From: an uncultured Prevotella sp.
GTDB taxonomy: Bacteria; Bacteroidota; Bacteroidia; Bacteroidales; Bacteroidaceae
Reading direction: 5' to 3'
DNA: 40,186 nt
NCBI GenBank assembly: GCA_944321645.1
Contig: CALUMB010000015.1
Span: 1 to 40,186 of the forward strand
Shown: piece by piece, positions 33,282-40,186 of the stretch
Numbering within the stretch: position 1 is the stretch's first letter
Layout of the letters: every line of letters starts with the position of its first letter
Position numbers and translations under genes: made by a program
Notes under the pieces: generated by a model
The model's database searches: none
Seen by the model: only the letters and a program-made list of their open reading frames with translations
Told to the model about the DNA's origin: nothing

Positions 33282-34121
33282 ATGTCTGTGGCAAACGACA
33301 CTGGTGGCGATGCCGGGCTTACGTTCTGGGAGCACCTCGACGTGCTCCGCGGCAGCCTGATACGCATGATTGTGGCCTCGGCTGTGGCTGGAGTCTTGGC
33401 TTTCTGCCTGAAGGAGCCGCTGTTCGAGGTGGTGCTGGCGCCGGCCGGGGGCGACTTTTTCCTCTACAAGCTGATTGGCGGCGGCGACTTCAGCCTCCGC
33501 CTCGTCAACACCGGGCTCACGGAGCAGTTCATGGTCCACATGAAAGTGGCCCTCATGGCCGGCCTGCTCATAGCCTCGCCCTACCTGCTCTACGTCATGT
33601 TCCGCTTCGTATCGCCCGCGCTCTACGACAGCGAGCGGCGCGTGTCGGTGCGCCTTGTGGGCGCGGCCTACGCCATGTTCCTCGCGGGGGTGGCCGCAAA
33701 CTATGCGGTGGTGTTCCCGCTCACGGTGCGCTTCCTCGGCACATACCAGGTAAGCCCCGGCGTGGAGAACCTGCTCACGCTCAGCTCCTACGTCGACACG
33801 CTGCTGATGATGAGCCTCGTGTTCGGCGTGGTGTTCGAGATACCCGTCGTAAGCTGGCTCCTTGCGCGCTTCGGCATGCTCCGCGCCGCGTGGATGAGGC
33901 GGTTCCGCCGCCACGCCGTGGTGGCGATACTGATAGTGGCGGCGGTGATAACGCCCACGTCCGACGTGTTCACGCTGCTCATCGTCTCGCTGCCCATCTG
34001 GCTTCTCTACGAGGTGAGCATCCTCCTTGTGCGCTCTGCCGAGGGCAGTGGCGGCCGGGCAGAGACTCAAACCACAAACACATTGAACCATAACAAAACT
34101 GAACAATGCTTAAGAAAGTAA
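33282..34121 (+). CDS. tatC: Twin-arginine translocase subunit TatC
   Basis: A 279-residue, six-helix inner-membrane protein that recognises twin-arginine signal peptides. TFWEHLDVLRGSLIR near 14-28 is the conserved N-terminal motif. The family's FVSPALYDSERR segment follows near 110-121. FEIPVVSWLLARFGMLR and VIAVVITPTSD-like AAVITPTSDVFT mark the later helices. The ATG at 33282 is preferred over a GTG two codons upstream. The last 16 bp overlap the next gene, so the two are translationally coupled. Confidence 0.93.
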   Translation: MSVANDTGGDAGLTFWEHLDVLRGSLIRMIVASAVAGVLAFCLKEPLFEVVLAPAGGDFFLYKLIGGGDFSLRLVNTGLTEQFMVHMKVALMAGLLIASPYLLYVMFRFVSPALYDSERRVSVRLVGAAYAMFLAGVAANYAVVFPLTVRFLGTYQVSPGVENLLTLSSYVDTLLMMSLVFGVVFEIPVVSWLLARFGMLRAAWMRRFRRHAVVAILIVAAVITPTSDVFTLLIVSLPIWLLYEVSILLVRSAEGSGGRAETQTTNTLNHNKTEQCLRK

Positions 34122-35677
34122 GACAAACCTTGGCGGCTGTGGCATTCACGCTCATCACGCTGCTGTTCGTCGATGTCTCGGGCCTGCTCCACAGGTGGCT
34201 CTCGTGGCTCGCTGAGATACAGTTCCTGCCCGCCCTGCTGGCCGTCAATGTCGGCGTGGTGGTGGCGCTCGTGGCGCTCACGCTCATCTTCGGGCGCATA
34301 TACTGCTCCGTGATCTGCCCGCTGGGCGTCATGCAAGACCTCATATCGCGCCTGCATTCGCGCTTTAAGAGGAACCGCTTCAGCCACTCGCCAGAGCGCA
34401 AGGCCCTGCGCTACGGCTTCCTCGCCCTGTTCGTAGTGGCGTTGGTGGCCGGTGTCGGGTCGCTGGCCGCCCTGCTCGCGCCCTACAGCTCATACGGGCG
34501 CATGGCCGAAAACCTGCTCCGCCCGCTCTGGGCAGCGGGCAATAACGTGCTCGCCGCCATGGCCGAGCGCGCCGACAGCTACGCCTTCTACTCCGTTGAC
34601 GTGTGGGTGAAGAGCCTGCCCACGTTCTTCATTGCCGCCGTTTCGCTCGTAGTCATCGGCTGGCTCGCCTGGCGCGGGGGCCGCACATACTGCAACACGG
34701 TATGCCCCGTAGGCACCGTGCTCAGCTGGCTGGCCCGCTTCTCGTGGCTCAAGGTGCGCATAGACACCGGCAAGTGCAACTCTTGCGGACTCTGCGAGCG
34801 CAACTGCAAGGCTTCGTGCATAGACTCCAAGGCGCACAAGATAGACTATTCGCGCTGCGTGGCCTGCGGCGACTGCATAGGCAAGTGCCGCCGTGGGGCG
34901 CTCATCTTCGGCCGCCCCGCTCCATACATCCCCCGTGGGGAGAGAGCGGCAAGCCCTTCAGATGGGCATACGGCTTCCACATCAGCGGGCGTGGCTGCCC
35001 CCTCTCCAGTGGAGAATACAGGAGGAGAGGCGCCTGTTGGCAAGGCTTCCCTTTCCCGCCGCTCGTTCCTGCTGGGCGCTGCCATGGCCACCACGGCAGC
35101 CGCCCTGGCCCAGGAGAAGAAGAAAGTGGACGGCGGACTGGCCGCCATCGAAGACAAGCAGCCCGCCGAACGCGCCACGCCGATAATCCCTCCGGGCGCA
35201 TACTCGGCGCAGCACTTCGCCCAGCACTGCACTGGATGCCAGCTCTGCGTGGCCCAATGCCCCAACGGCGTGCTCCGGCCTTCCACAAGCCTGCTCACGA
35301 TGATGCAGCCCGTGATGTCGTTCGAGCGCGGCTTCTGCCGCCCGGAGTGTACGCGCTGCTCGGAGGTTTGCCCCACCGACGCCATCAACCCCATCACGCG
35401 GGCCGACAAGTCGGCCATGCAGATAGGCCACGCGGTGTGGATACGGAAGAACTGCGTGCCGCTCACCGACGGCGTGGACTGCGGCAACTGCGCCCGTCAC
35501 TGCCCCACCGGGGCCATAACCATGGCGCCATCGGTTGCAGCCGACCCCAAGTCGCCCAAGGTTCCGGTGGTGAACGAATCGCGCTGCATAGGCTGCGGCT
35601 CGTGCGAATACCACTGCCCGGCGCGTCCTTTCAGCGCAATCTACGTGGAAGGGCATGAACTTCATAGGATAATATAA
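34106..35677 (+). CDS. Membrane ferredoxin, NapH-NapG-like fusion with internal Tat motif
   Basis: A 523-residue protein. Residues 1-270 resemble NapH/NosR-type quinol-linked proteins. They have about four membrane helices, CxxxCP motifs at Cys67/Cys71 and Cys196/Cys200, and two 4Fe-4S motifs (Cys224-227-230-234 and Cys251-254-257-261). After a low-complexity linker (about 272-314) comes SRRSFLLGAA (Arg318-Arg319) with a short hydrophobic stretch, which looks like a complete Tat signal placed inside the chain. The last part, 375-504, has four further cluster motifs: 375-378-381-385, 411-415-418-422, 450-459-462-466 and 494-497-500-504, like NapG. It should carry electrons from quinol across the membrane. 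It overlaps tatC by 16 bp. Confidence 0.82.
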   Translation: MLKKVRQTLAAVAFTLITLLFVDVSGLLHRWLSWLAEIQFLPALLAVNVGVVVALVALTLIFGRIYCSVICPLGVMQDLISRLHSRFKRNRFSHSPERKALRYGFLALFVVALVAGVGSLAALLAPYSSYGRMAENLLRPLWAAGNNVLAAMAERADSYAFYSVDVWVKSLPTFFIAAVSLVVIGWLAWRGGRTYCNTVCPVGTVLSWLARFSWLKVRIDTGKCNSCGLCERNCKASCIDSKAHKIDYSRCVACGDCIGKCRRGALIFGRPAPYIPRGERAASPSDGHTASTSAGVAAPSPVENTGGEAPVGKASLSRRSFLLGAAMATTAAALAQEKKKVDGGLAAIEDKQPAERATPIIPPGAYSAQHFAQHCTGCQLCVAQCPNGVLRPSTSLLTMMQPVMSFERGFCRPECTRCSEVCPTDAINPITRADKSAMQIGHAVWIRKNCVPLTDGVDCGNCARHCPTGAITMAPSVAADPKSPKVPVVNESRCIGCGSCEYHCPARPFSAIYVEGHELHRII

Positions 35678-35686
35678 ATAAATAAA

Positions 35687-35776
35687 GGAGTTAAATGGAG
35701 TTAAGACGTATGCCAGACACTCCCTGCCGCTTCTGCATTTGTCTGAACTCCTGCAACTCCAGAACTACTGAACTCC
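35687..35776. repeat. GGAGTT-type imperfect inverted repeat
   Basis: GGAGTT occurs at 35687-35692 and 35697-35702 and is followed by GAC. The complementary arrangement GTC..AACTCC..AACTCC is at 35741-35760, and another AACTCC is at 35771-35776. The arms (about 20 nt) could pair across a 33-nt loop. It fills the 130-bp gap between the ferredoxin gene and the aldo/keto reductase gene and may tune expression within the operon. Confidence 0.65.
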
Positions 35777-35807
35777 TCATGTTTTAACGAAACAAATGAT
35801 ATAAGAT

Positions 35808-37217
35808 ATGGCAAAGAACATCAGCCGCCGCTCTTTCATCAAGGCGTTAGGCGGGGGCGCGGCAGCCGCCGCGCCGCTGCTGGCAGCCTGCACGGGCGAC
35901 AAGAAGCCCTCGGCAGCCGCCGCGCACGAGCCGCAGAAGGGCAAGATGACATACAGGACAAACCACAACACGGGCGACCGCGTCTCAATCCTCGGCTACG
36001 GCATGATGCGCCTGCCCGTCGTGGGGCAGGGAACGGGGCGCGAGACGCACGATGCGCCCATAGACCAGGACATGGTAAACCGCGAGGTGGACTACGCGCT
36101 GGAGCACGGCGTGAACTATTTCGACACGTCGCCTGCCTACTGCCGCGGCCTATCGGAACGCGCCACGGGCATCGCCCTCAGCCGCCACGACCGCTCGAAG
36201 TACTTCGTGGCCACGAAGATGTCTAACTTCTCGCCCGACACATGGCCGCGCGAGGCTTCGCAACAGATGTTCGAGAACTCGCTCAAGGAGCTGCAGGTGG
36301 ACTACGTAGACTACCTGCTGCTGCACAGCATAGGCCAGGGCAGCGACCCGCTCGCCATGTTCAACAGCCGCTACATGGACAACGGCATACTCGACTGGCT
36401 CGTGGAGCAGAAGCGACGGGGGCGCATACGCAACATAGGCTTCTCCTACCACGGCGACGTGAAGATATACGATATGCTGCTGCGCTGGCACGACGAGGGC
36501 CGCTACCACTGGGACTTCGTGCAGATTGAGCTTAACTACCTCGACTGGAACTACGCCGACGAGATAAACAAGCGCAACACCGACGCCGTCTACCTCTACG
36601 GCGAGCTGCAGAAGCGCAATATCCCCGCCATCATCATGGAGCCGCTGCTGGGAGGCCGCCTTGTGCGCGTGCCGGACTTCGTGGTGCAGAAGATGAAGCA
36701 GCGCGAGCCGGAGCGCAGCGTGGCCAGCTGGGCCATACGCTTCGCCGCCACGCCCCCGGGGGTGCTGACCGTGCTGAGCGGCATGACCTACATGGAGGAC
36801 CTGAAGGACAACCTGCTCTCCACCGCCCCGCTCGTGCCGCTGACCAAGGAGGAAGACGCTTTCCTCATGGAGATTGCCGACGACATATACAACCTCAAGA
36901 CCATACCCTGCAACGAGTGCAACTACTGTATGCCATGCCCCTACGGCATCGACATACCGGGCGTGCTCTCGCACTACAACAAGTGCATTGCCGACGGCAA
37001 CTTGCCCAACCGCGGGGCCATCGACCCCGACTACCGCCGCGAGCGCAGGGCGTTCCTCGTGGGCTACGACCGCGCCGTGCCACGCCTGCGCCAGGCAGCC
37101 CACTGCATAGGCTGCGGGCAGTGCATAGACCACTGCCCCCAGGGCATAGACATACCGAAGGAGATGCAGCGTCTTGACAAGTTCGTGGAAAGCCTGAAGC
37201 AGAATGAACCGGCTTAA
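35808..37217 (+). CDS. Tat-exported lipoprotein aldo/keto reductase with ferredoxin domain
   Basis: A 469-residue protein. The N-terminus is a textbook Tat signal (SRRSFIK at 6-12) ending in the lipobox LLAAC (Cys28). Residues 55-345 form an aldo/keto reductase barrel with the full catalytic tetrad Asp106, Tyr111, Lys137 and His173. The C-terminal part has CNECNYCMPC (Cys368-371-374-377) and CIGCGQCIDHC (Cys433-436-439-443), suggesting two iron-sulfur clusters. Homologous soluble enzymes use NAD(P)H in the cytoplasm. Here an exported, lipid-anchored position with ferredoxin clusters suggests electrons come from the neighbouring membrane ferredoxin; that is inference. It overlaps the next gene by 14 bp. 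Confidence 0.88.
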   Translation: MAKNISRRSFIKALGGGAAAAAPLLAACTGDKKPSAAAAHEPQKGKMTYRTNHNTGDRVSILGYGMMRLPVVGQGTGRETHDAPIDQDMVNREVDYALEHGVNYFDTSPAYCRGLSERATGIALSRHDRSKYFVATKMSNFSPDTWPREASQQMFENSLKELQVDYVDYLLLHSIGQGSDPLAMFNSRYMDNGILDWLVEQKRRGRIRNIGFSYHGDVKIYDMLLRWHDEGRYHWDFVQIELNYLDWNYADEINKRNTDAVYLYGELQKRNIPAIIMEPLLGGRLVRVPDFVVQKMKQREPERSVASWAIRFAATPPGVLTVLSGMTYMEDLKDNLLSTAPLVPLTKEEDAFLMEIADDIYNLKTIPCNECNYCMPCPYGIDIPGVLSHYNKCIADGNLPNRGAIDPDYRRERRAFLVGYDRAVPRLRQAAHCIGCGQCIDHCPQGIDIPKEMQRLDKFVESLKQNEPA

Positions 37218-37626
37218 GCAATATCTCGACGACCCGCAGTGCCGCGGCGTGGTGCGCTCCGCCGGGGGCGAGGTGAGGGTGTTCCGCCGCCGCGGCGTGA
37301 CAGACCTTTACGAGCTTTCGGCCTCGGAGCCGACTTTCCTGCGCGGCGGCGCGGCAGCCGACAAGGTGGTGGGCCGGGGCGCGGCGCTGCTCTTCGTGCG
37401 CTGCGGCGTGGCCGAGCTTTACGCCCGCGTGGTCAGCCGGGGCGCGCTCTCGGTGCTCCGCCGCGCGGGCGTTAGGGTGGAATACGGCGAGGAAGTGCCC
37501 CACATCATCAACCGCGCAGGCACGGGCATCTGCCCCGTGGAGCGGCTAACAGCCGGCACAGACGACCCCGACGAAGCCTTCCTGCTGATAAAACAATTCG
37601 TGGAAACCCAAAAACAAAAGCAATGA
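37204..37626 (+). CDS. DUF1893 domain protein
   Basis: A 140-residue cytoplasmic protein of the DUF1893 family. The recognisable core is the segment VVGRGAALLFVRCGVAELYARVVSRG near 58-83, followed by GVRVEYGEEVPHIINRAGTGICPVE and the end DPDEAFLLIKQFV. The family has a cytidine-deaminase-like fold, but I see no standard zinc motif (HxE with PCxxC), so deaminase activity is doubtful. Overlaps of 14 bp with the reductase gene and 4 bp with the transporter gene bind it firmly into the operon. Its role is unknown. Confidence 0.87.
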   Translation: MNRLKQYLDDPQCRGVVRSAGGEVRVFRRRGVTDLYELSASEPTFLRGGAAADKVVGRGAALLFVRCGVAELYARVVSRGALSVLRRAGVRVEYGEEVPHIINRAGTGICPVERLTAGTDDPDEAFLLIKQFVETQKQKQ

Positions 37627-38144
37627 ACATAGCAAAGACAACAACAACCCTGTCGCTCCCGCTGAGCGACGCACGCACCTACGCATGGTCGGCAGCCTTC
37701 GTGGCGTGCAACATCGCGCTGCCGCAGCTCTGCCACCTCGTGCCGGGCGGCGGCCTCGTGTGGCTCCCCATCTACCTCTTCACGCTCGTGGCAGCCTACA
37801 AGTTCGGCCTCGCCGCTGGCCTGCTCACGGCCCTGCTCTCGCCGATAGCGAACAACCTCGGCTTCGGCATGCCGCCTGCGGCCATGCTGCCCGTTATACT
37901 CTGCAAGTCGGTGTTGCTCGCCGTGGCCGCCTCGACGATAGCCCGCCGTGTGGGCCGCGTGACCCTTCTCGGCGTGGCCGCAGCCGTTGTGGCCTACCAG
38001 GCTGCCGGAACGCTCGCCGAGTGGGCCATCACCGGCTCGCTCGCCGTAGCGCTTCAAGACATCCGCATAGGCTGGCCTGGCCTGCTCTTGCAGGTGTTTG
38101 GCGGCTGCCTCATAATGAATATGATTGGTAAGAAAGCAAACTGA
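37623..38144 (+). CDS. ECF transporter S component-like membrane protein
   Basis: A 173-residue integral membrane protein with about five or six helices, resembling the substrate-binding S subunits of energy-coupling factor transporters. The pattern LPQLCHLVPGGGLVWLPIYLFTLVAAYKFG, then LLTALLSPIANNLGFGMPP, is typical. No ECF ATPase or T subunit genes are in the window, so it would need a shared energising module or work alone. Its ATG overlaps the DUF1893 stop (ATGA). Ligand unknown; it may import a substrate or cofactor precursor for the redox proteins upstream. Confidence 0.8.
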   Translation: MNIAKTTTTLSLPLSDARTYAWSAAFVACNIALPQLCHLVPGGGLVWLPIYLFTLVAAYKFGLAAGLLTALLSPIANNLGFGMPPAAMLPVILCKSVLLAVAASTIARRVGRVTLLGVAAAVVAYQAAGTLAEWAITGSLAVALQDIRIGWPGLLLQVFGGCLIMNMIGKKAN

Positions 38145-38153
38145 TCGGACGTT

Positions 38154-38192
38154 GCCGCCCGCATGGCTTTGTGCCTTGCGGGCGGCTATCTT
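38154..38192 (+). terminator. Probable terminator of the tat-redox operon
   Basis: A perfect 10-bp stem GCCGCCCGCA (38154-38163) pairs with 38177-38186 and is followed by TATCTTATT, a weak T-rich tail. It lies 10 bp after the last stop of the operon. Confidence 0.6.
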
Positions 38193-38458
38193 ATTGTTCG
38201 GGCAAAGCAGCCTTGGCAATCTTTTTATGTCTGCATCCCGCTAAGTGTTAAATCTTGCCGCGTGAGGCCGCCCATATTTCGCATATTCTGCACGGCCACA
38301 TATTTTCCCGCAAATATCGCAGCCACGGATGTGCAGCTGTAACGTGTTGGTTTGCAGGCGTTTGCCTGTTGGTTGCGATAAAGTGTGCATGATTTCGGCA
38401 TTGGCTTTTTGCAAAAAAAGGTCTAAAAGCATTGTTTTTTCATTGAAAAGGCACTTCC

Positions 38459-38546
38459 ATTTGGGGCGTTTCGCTTTATGAAACGTGCCGTTTGGCATCC
38501 TAAAATGATGCGTTTTACAATGCCAAACGGTACATTTTACAATGCG
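38459..38546 (+). repeat. 22-bp palindromic array, copy 4 (4 units)
   Basis: Units start at 38459, 38481, 38503 and 38525; the first is degenerate (ATTTGGGGCG), the others begin AAAC, AAAT and AAAC. The 22-bp spacing is exact. The conserved flanks seen at copies 1-3 are not recognisable here, so this copy is more eroded. Confidence 0.85.
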
Positions 38547-38880
38547 ACGTTGCCTGAACCTCGTTTCCTGGGGCAAAAATCCGTCATCCGATTTCTATTT
38601 CACCACTTTCGCTCGTGTTAAATTCGGGATGCCGAATGGTTAAATAATTATAAACAGAAAGGCTTCGCTTGCTGTCCGCAGGTGTCTGTAGCCTATGGCC
38701 AGTTATGGGCGGAGGCATGGCTGTAGGAGGGCGCAGGCTTCATGGTCACCCGGCTTGCGCCGCCTTGTTAGCCTTGGCGTGTAGATAGGTTTACATTTTA
38801 TAAATTTACCTATATCCATGGCACGTACCTCAAAAATCATTAAATCGTGGGCGGAGGCGTTGGCGTTTGTAGGGGTTTTG

Positions 38881-38912
38881 CTTGCTATTTAACTGAAAAA
38901 AGCGTAATTTTG
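38881..38912 (+). promoter_or_regulatory. Promoter of the ABC-F gene
   Basis: CTTG at 38881-38884, a 20-nt spacer and TAATTTTG at 38905-38912. The start codon follows 33 nt downstream. Confidence 0.65.
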
Positions 38913-38944
38913 CAACTTCAGATTGTAATATCGGAAAAGAGTAG

Positions 38945-40186
38945 ATGATTTCTGTAGAAGGACTTAAGGTAGAGTTTGGCGTCAAGCCGCTGTTCAGCGG
39001 GGCGAGCTTTGTGGTGAACGAGCGCGACCGCATTGCCCTCGTGGGCAAAAACGGGGCAGGCAAGTCTACCATGCTTAAAATACTTTGCGGGCTGCAGAAG
39101 CCCACCGATGGCGTGGTGGCCGTGGCCAACGGCACCACCGTTGGCTACCTGCCACAGGTGATGAGGCTTCAGGATGACACGACTGTGCTCGACGAGACGC
39201 GCAAGGCTTTTGCCGGCGTCACCAGGCTTAAGGAGCGCGTGGCACGGCTTGAGCGCGAACTCGCGGAGCGCACCGACTACGATAGCGAAGGCTACATGGC
39301 CTTGGTAGACCGTTTTTCGGCGGAGCACGACCGCCTCATGATGATGGGGGCGGAGAGTTGCGAGGCCGACATGGAGCGCACGCTCATGGGGCTTGGCTTT
39401 GAGCGCACCGACTTCGGGCGGCCAACGAGCGAGTTCAGCGGTGGCTGGCGTATGCGCATAGAGCTTGCAAAGATATTGCTCGAAAGGCCCGACGTGCTGT
39501 TGCTCGACGAGCCTACCAACCACCTCGACATTGAGAGCATACAGTGGCTCGAGCAGTTCCTTGTGGGCAGCGCAAAGGCCGTGGTGCTCGTCAGCCACGA
39601 CCGCGCGTTCATAAACAACGTGACAAACCGCACGCTGGAGATAAGCTGCGGCAAGGTGGTGGACTACAGGGTGAAGTACGACGAGTATGTGGTGCTGCGC
39701 CGCGAACGCCGCGAGCAGCAGTTGCGGGCCTACGAGAACCAGCAGAAGGAGATTGCCGACATGAAGGACTTCATTGAGCGTTTCCGCTATAAGCCAACCA
39801 AGGCCGTGCAGGTGCAGAGCCGCATAAAGCAGCTGGAGAAGATAGTGCCGATAGAGGTGGACGAGATGGACAACTCGGCCATGCACCTGAAGTTTCCGCC
39901 ATGCCTGCGCAGCGGCGACTACCCTGTGATATGCGATGGGGTGCGGAAGGACTATGGCGAGCACACCGTGTTCGACAATGTGTCGCTCACTATCAAGCGT
40001 GGCGAGAAAGTGGCGTTTGTCGGCCGCAACGGCGAGGGAAAGTCTACTCTCGTGAAGTGCATAATGGGCGAAATACCATTTGAAGGCACGCTCAAGATAG
40101 GCCACAACGTGCAGATAGGCTACTTCGCGCAAAACCAGGCGCAGTTGCTCGACGAGTCGCTCACCGTGTTTGAGACCATCGACAAC
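38945..40186 (+). CDS. ABC-F family ATPase (partial, runs off the window)
   Basis: 414 residues are visible and the frame is open at the edge. There are two ABC domains in one chain and no membrane helices, the mark of the ABC-F family of ribosome-associated ATPases (EttA/Uup/YdiF/antibiotic-resistance type). Walker A of domain 1 is GKNGAGKST near 34-42, the signature is FSGGWRMR, and Walker B is LLLDEPTNHLD. A charged linker near 245-300 (REQQLRAYENQQKEIADMKDF) is the ribosome-probing arm. The second Walker A is GRNGEGKST. The C-terminal half of domain 2 lies outside, so the subfamily cannot be fixed; it resembles YdiF/Uup types more than EttA. Confidence 0.92.
   Translation, partial: MISVEGLKVEFGVKPLFSGASFVVNERDRIALVGKNGAGKSTMLKILCGLQKPTDGVVAVANGTTVGYLPQVMRLQDDTTVLDETRKAFAGVTRLKERVARLERELAERTDYDSEGYMALVDRFSAEHDRLMMMGAESCEADMERTLMGLGFERTDFGRPTSEFSGGWRMRIELAKILLERPDVLLLDEPTNHLDIESIQWLEQFLVGSAKAVVLVSHDRAFINNVTNRTLEISCGKVVDYRVKYDEYVVLRRERREQQLRAYENQQKEIADMKDFIERFRYKPTKAVQVQSRIKQLEKIVPIEVDEMDNSAMHLKFPPCLRSGDYPVICDGVRKDYGEHTVFDNVSLTIKRGEKVAFVGRNGEGKSTLVKCIMGEIPFEGTLKIGHNVQIGYFAQNQAQLLDESLTVFETIDN

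Larger units (their letters stand above)
38145..38944. other. Long intergenic region with 22-bp array copy 4
   Basis: About 800 bp without a convincing gene. It contains a hairpin just after the operon (38154-38186), array copy 4 (38459-38546), and the ABC-F promoter near the right end. 38187-38440 and 38560-38860 show no recognised structure. Short reading frames across the array are by-products of the repeat. Confidence 0.65.

Overview
The window looks like chromosomal DNA of a Bacteroidota member, order Bacteroidales, possibly Prevotellaceae (the genus is not determinable by eye). The signs are promoters of the Bacteroidales type (TTTG, 19-20 nt, TAnnTTTG) ahead of many genes, a DUF5689/TonB surface cluster, Wzi and EpsG family capsule proteins, a type B L31 protein, and a tmRNA whose tag ends YALAA. 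No integrase, transposase, phage gene, CRISPR array or rRNA was seen.

Layout. 1-8306: end of an unknown gene, then on the minus strand a uridine kinase, a UDG-superfamily DNA glycosylase and a secreted endonuclease/exonuclease/phosphatase protein. Divergent to these is a plus-strand operon of an outer-membrane receptor and two surface lipoproteins (DUF5689 and a multi-domain OB/jelly-roll protein). 8545-15342: mostly housekeeping genes: DUF362 lipoprotein, L31 type B, a DNA/RNA non-specific endonuclease lipoprotein, a glutathione peroxidase-thioredoxin reductase pair, a HAD phosphatase and a sodium/solute symporter. 15450-16484: a secreted protein with a long basic, acid-free tail. 16826-32850: a capsule/exopolysaccharide locus: Wzi, DUF4847-like lipoprotein, (tmRNA on the minus strand), SLBB export protein, Wzx-like flippase, Wzz, EpsG-type polymerase, four glycosyltransferases, an acetyltransferase, and two different phosphoglycosyl transferases (WecA/MraY type and PglC type). 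33094-38144: a tightly packed operon tatA-tatC-NapH/NapG-like ferredoxin fusion-Tat-lipoprotein aldo/keto reductase-DUF1893-ECF S component. 38945-end: an ABC-F ATPase cut by the window edge.

How the genes fit together. The nucleases, receptor and OB-fold lipoproteins together could make up an extracellular nucleic-acid scavenging system (inference). The capsule locus holds a complete Wzx/Wzy-type set without a Wzc kinase domain. The Tat operon encodes both the translocon and two proteins carrying twin-arginine motifs, so it reads as a self-contained membrane/periplasm electron-transfer module; I do not recognise a described function for it.

The most unusual non-coding feature is a dispersed repeat. 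Four intergenic sites (11185-11272, 18976-19063, 29815-29902, 38459-38546) each carry exactly four tandem 22-bp units built on a 13-bp palindrome AAACG-N3-CGTTT. Flanking sequence is conserved at fixed distance in three of them, and the arrays can fold back on themselves. I do not recognise this family.
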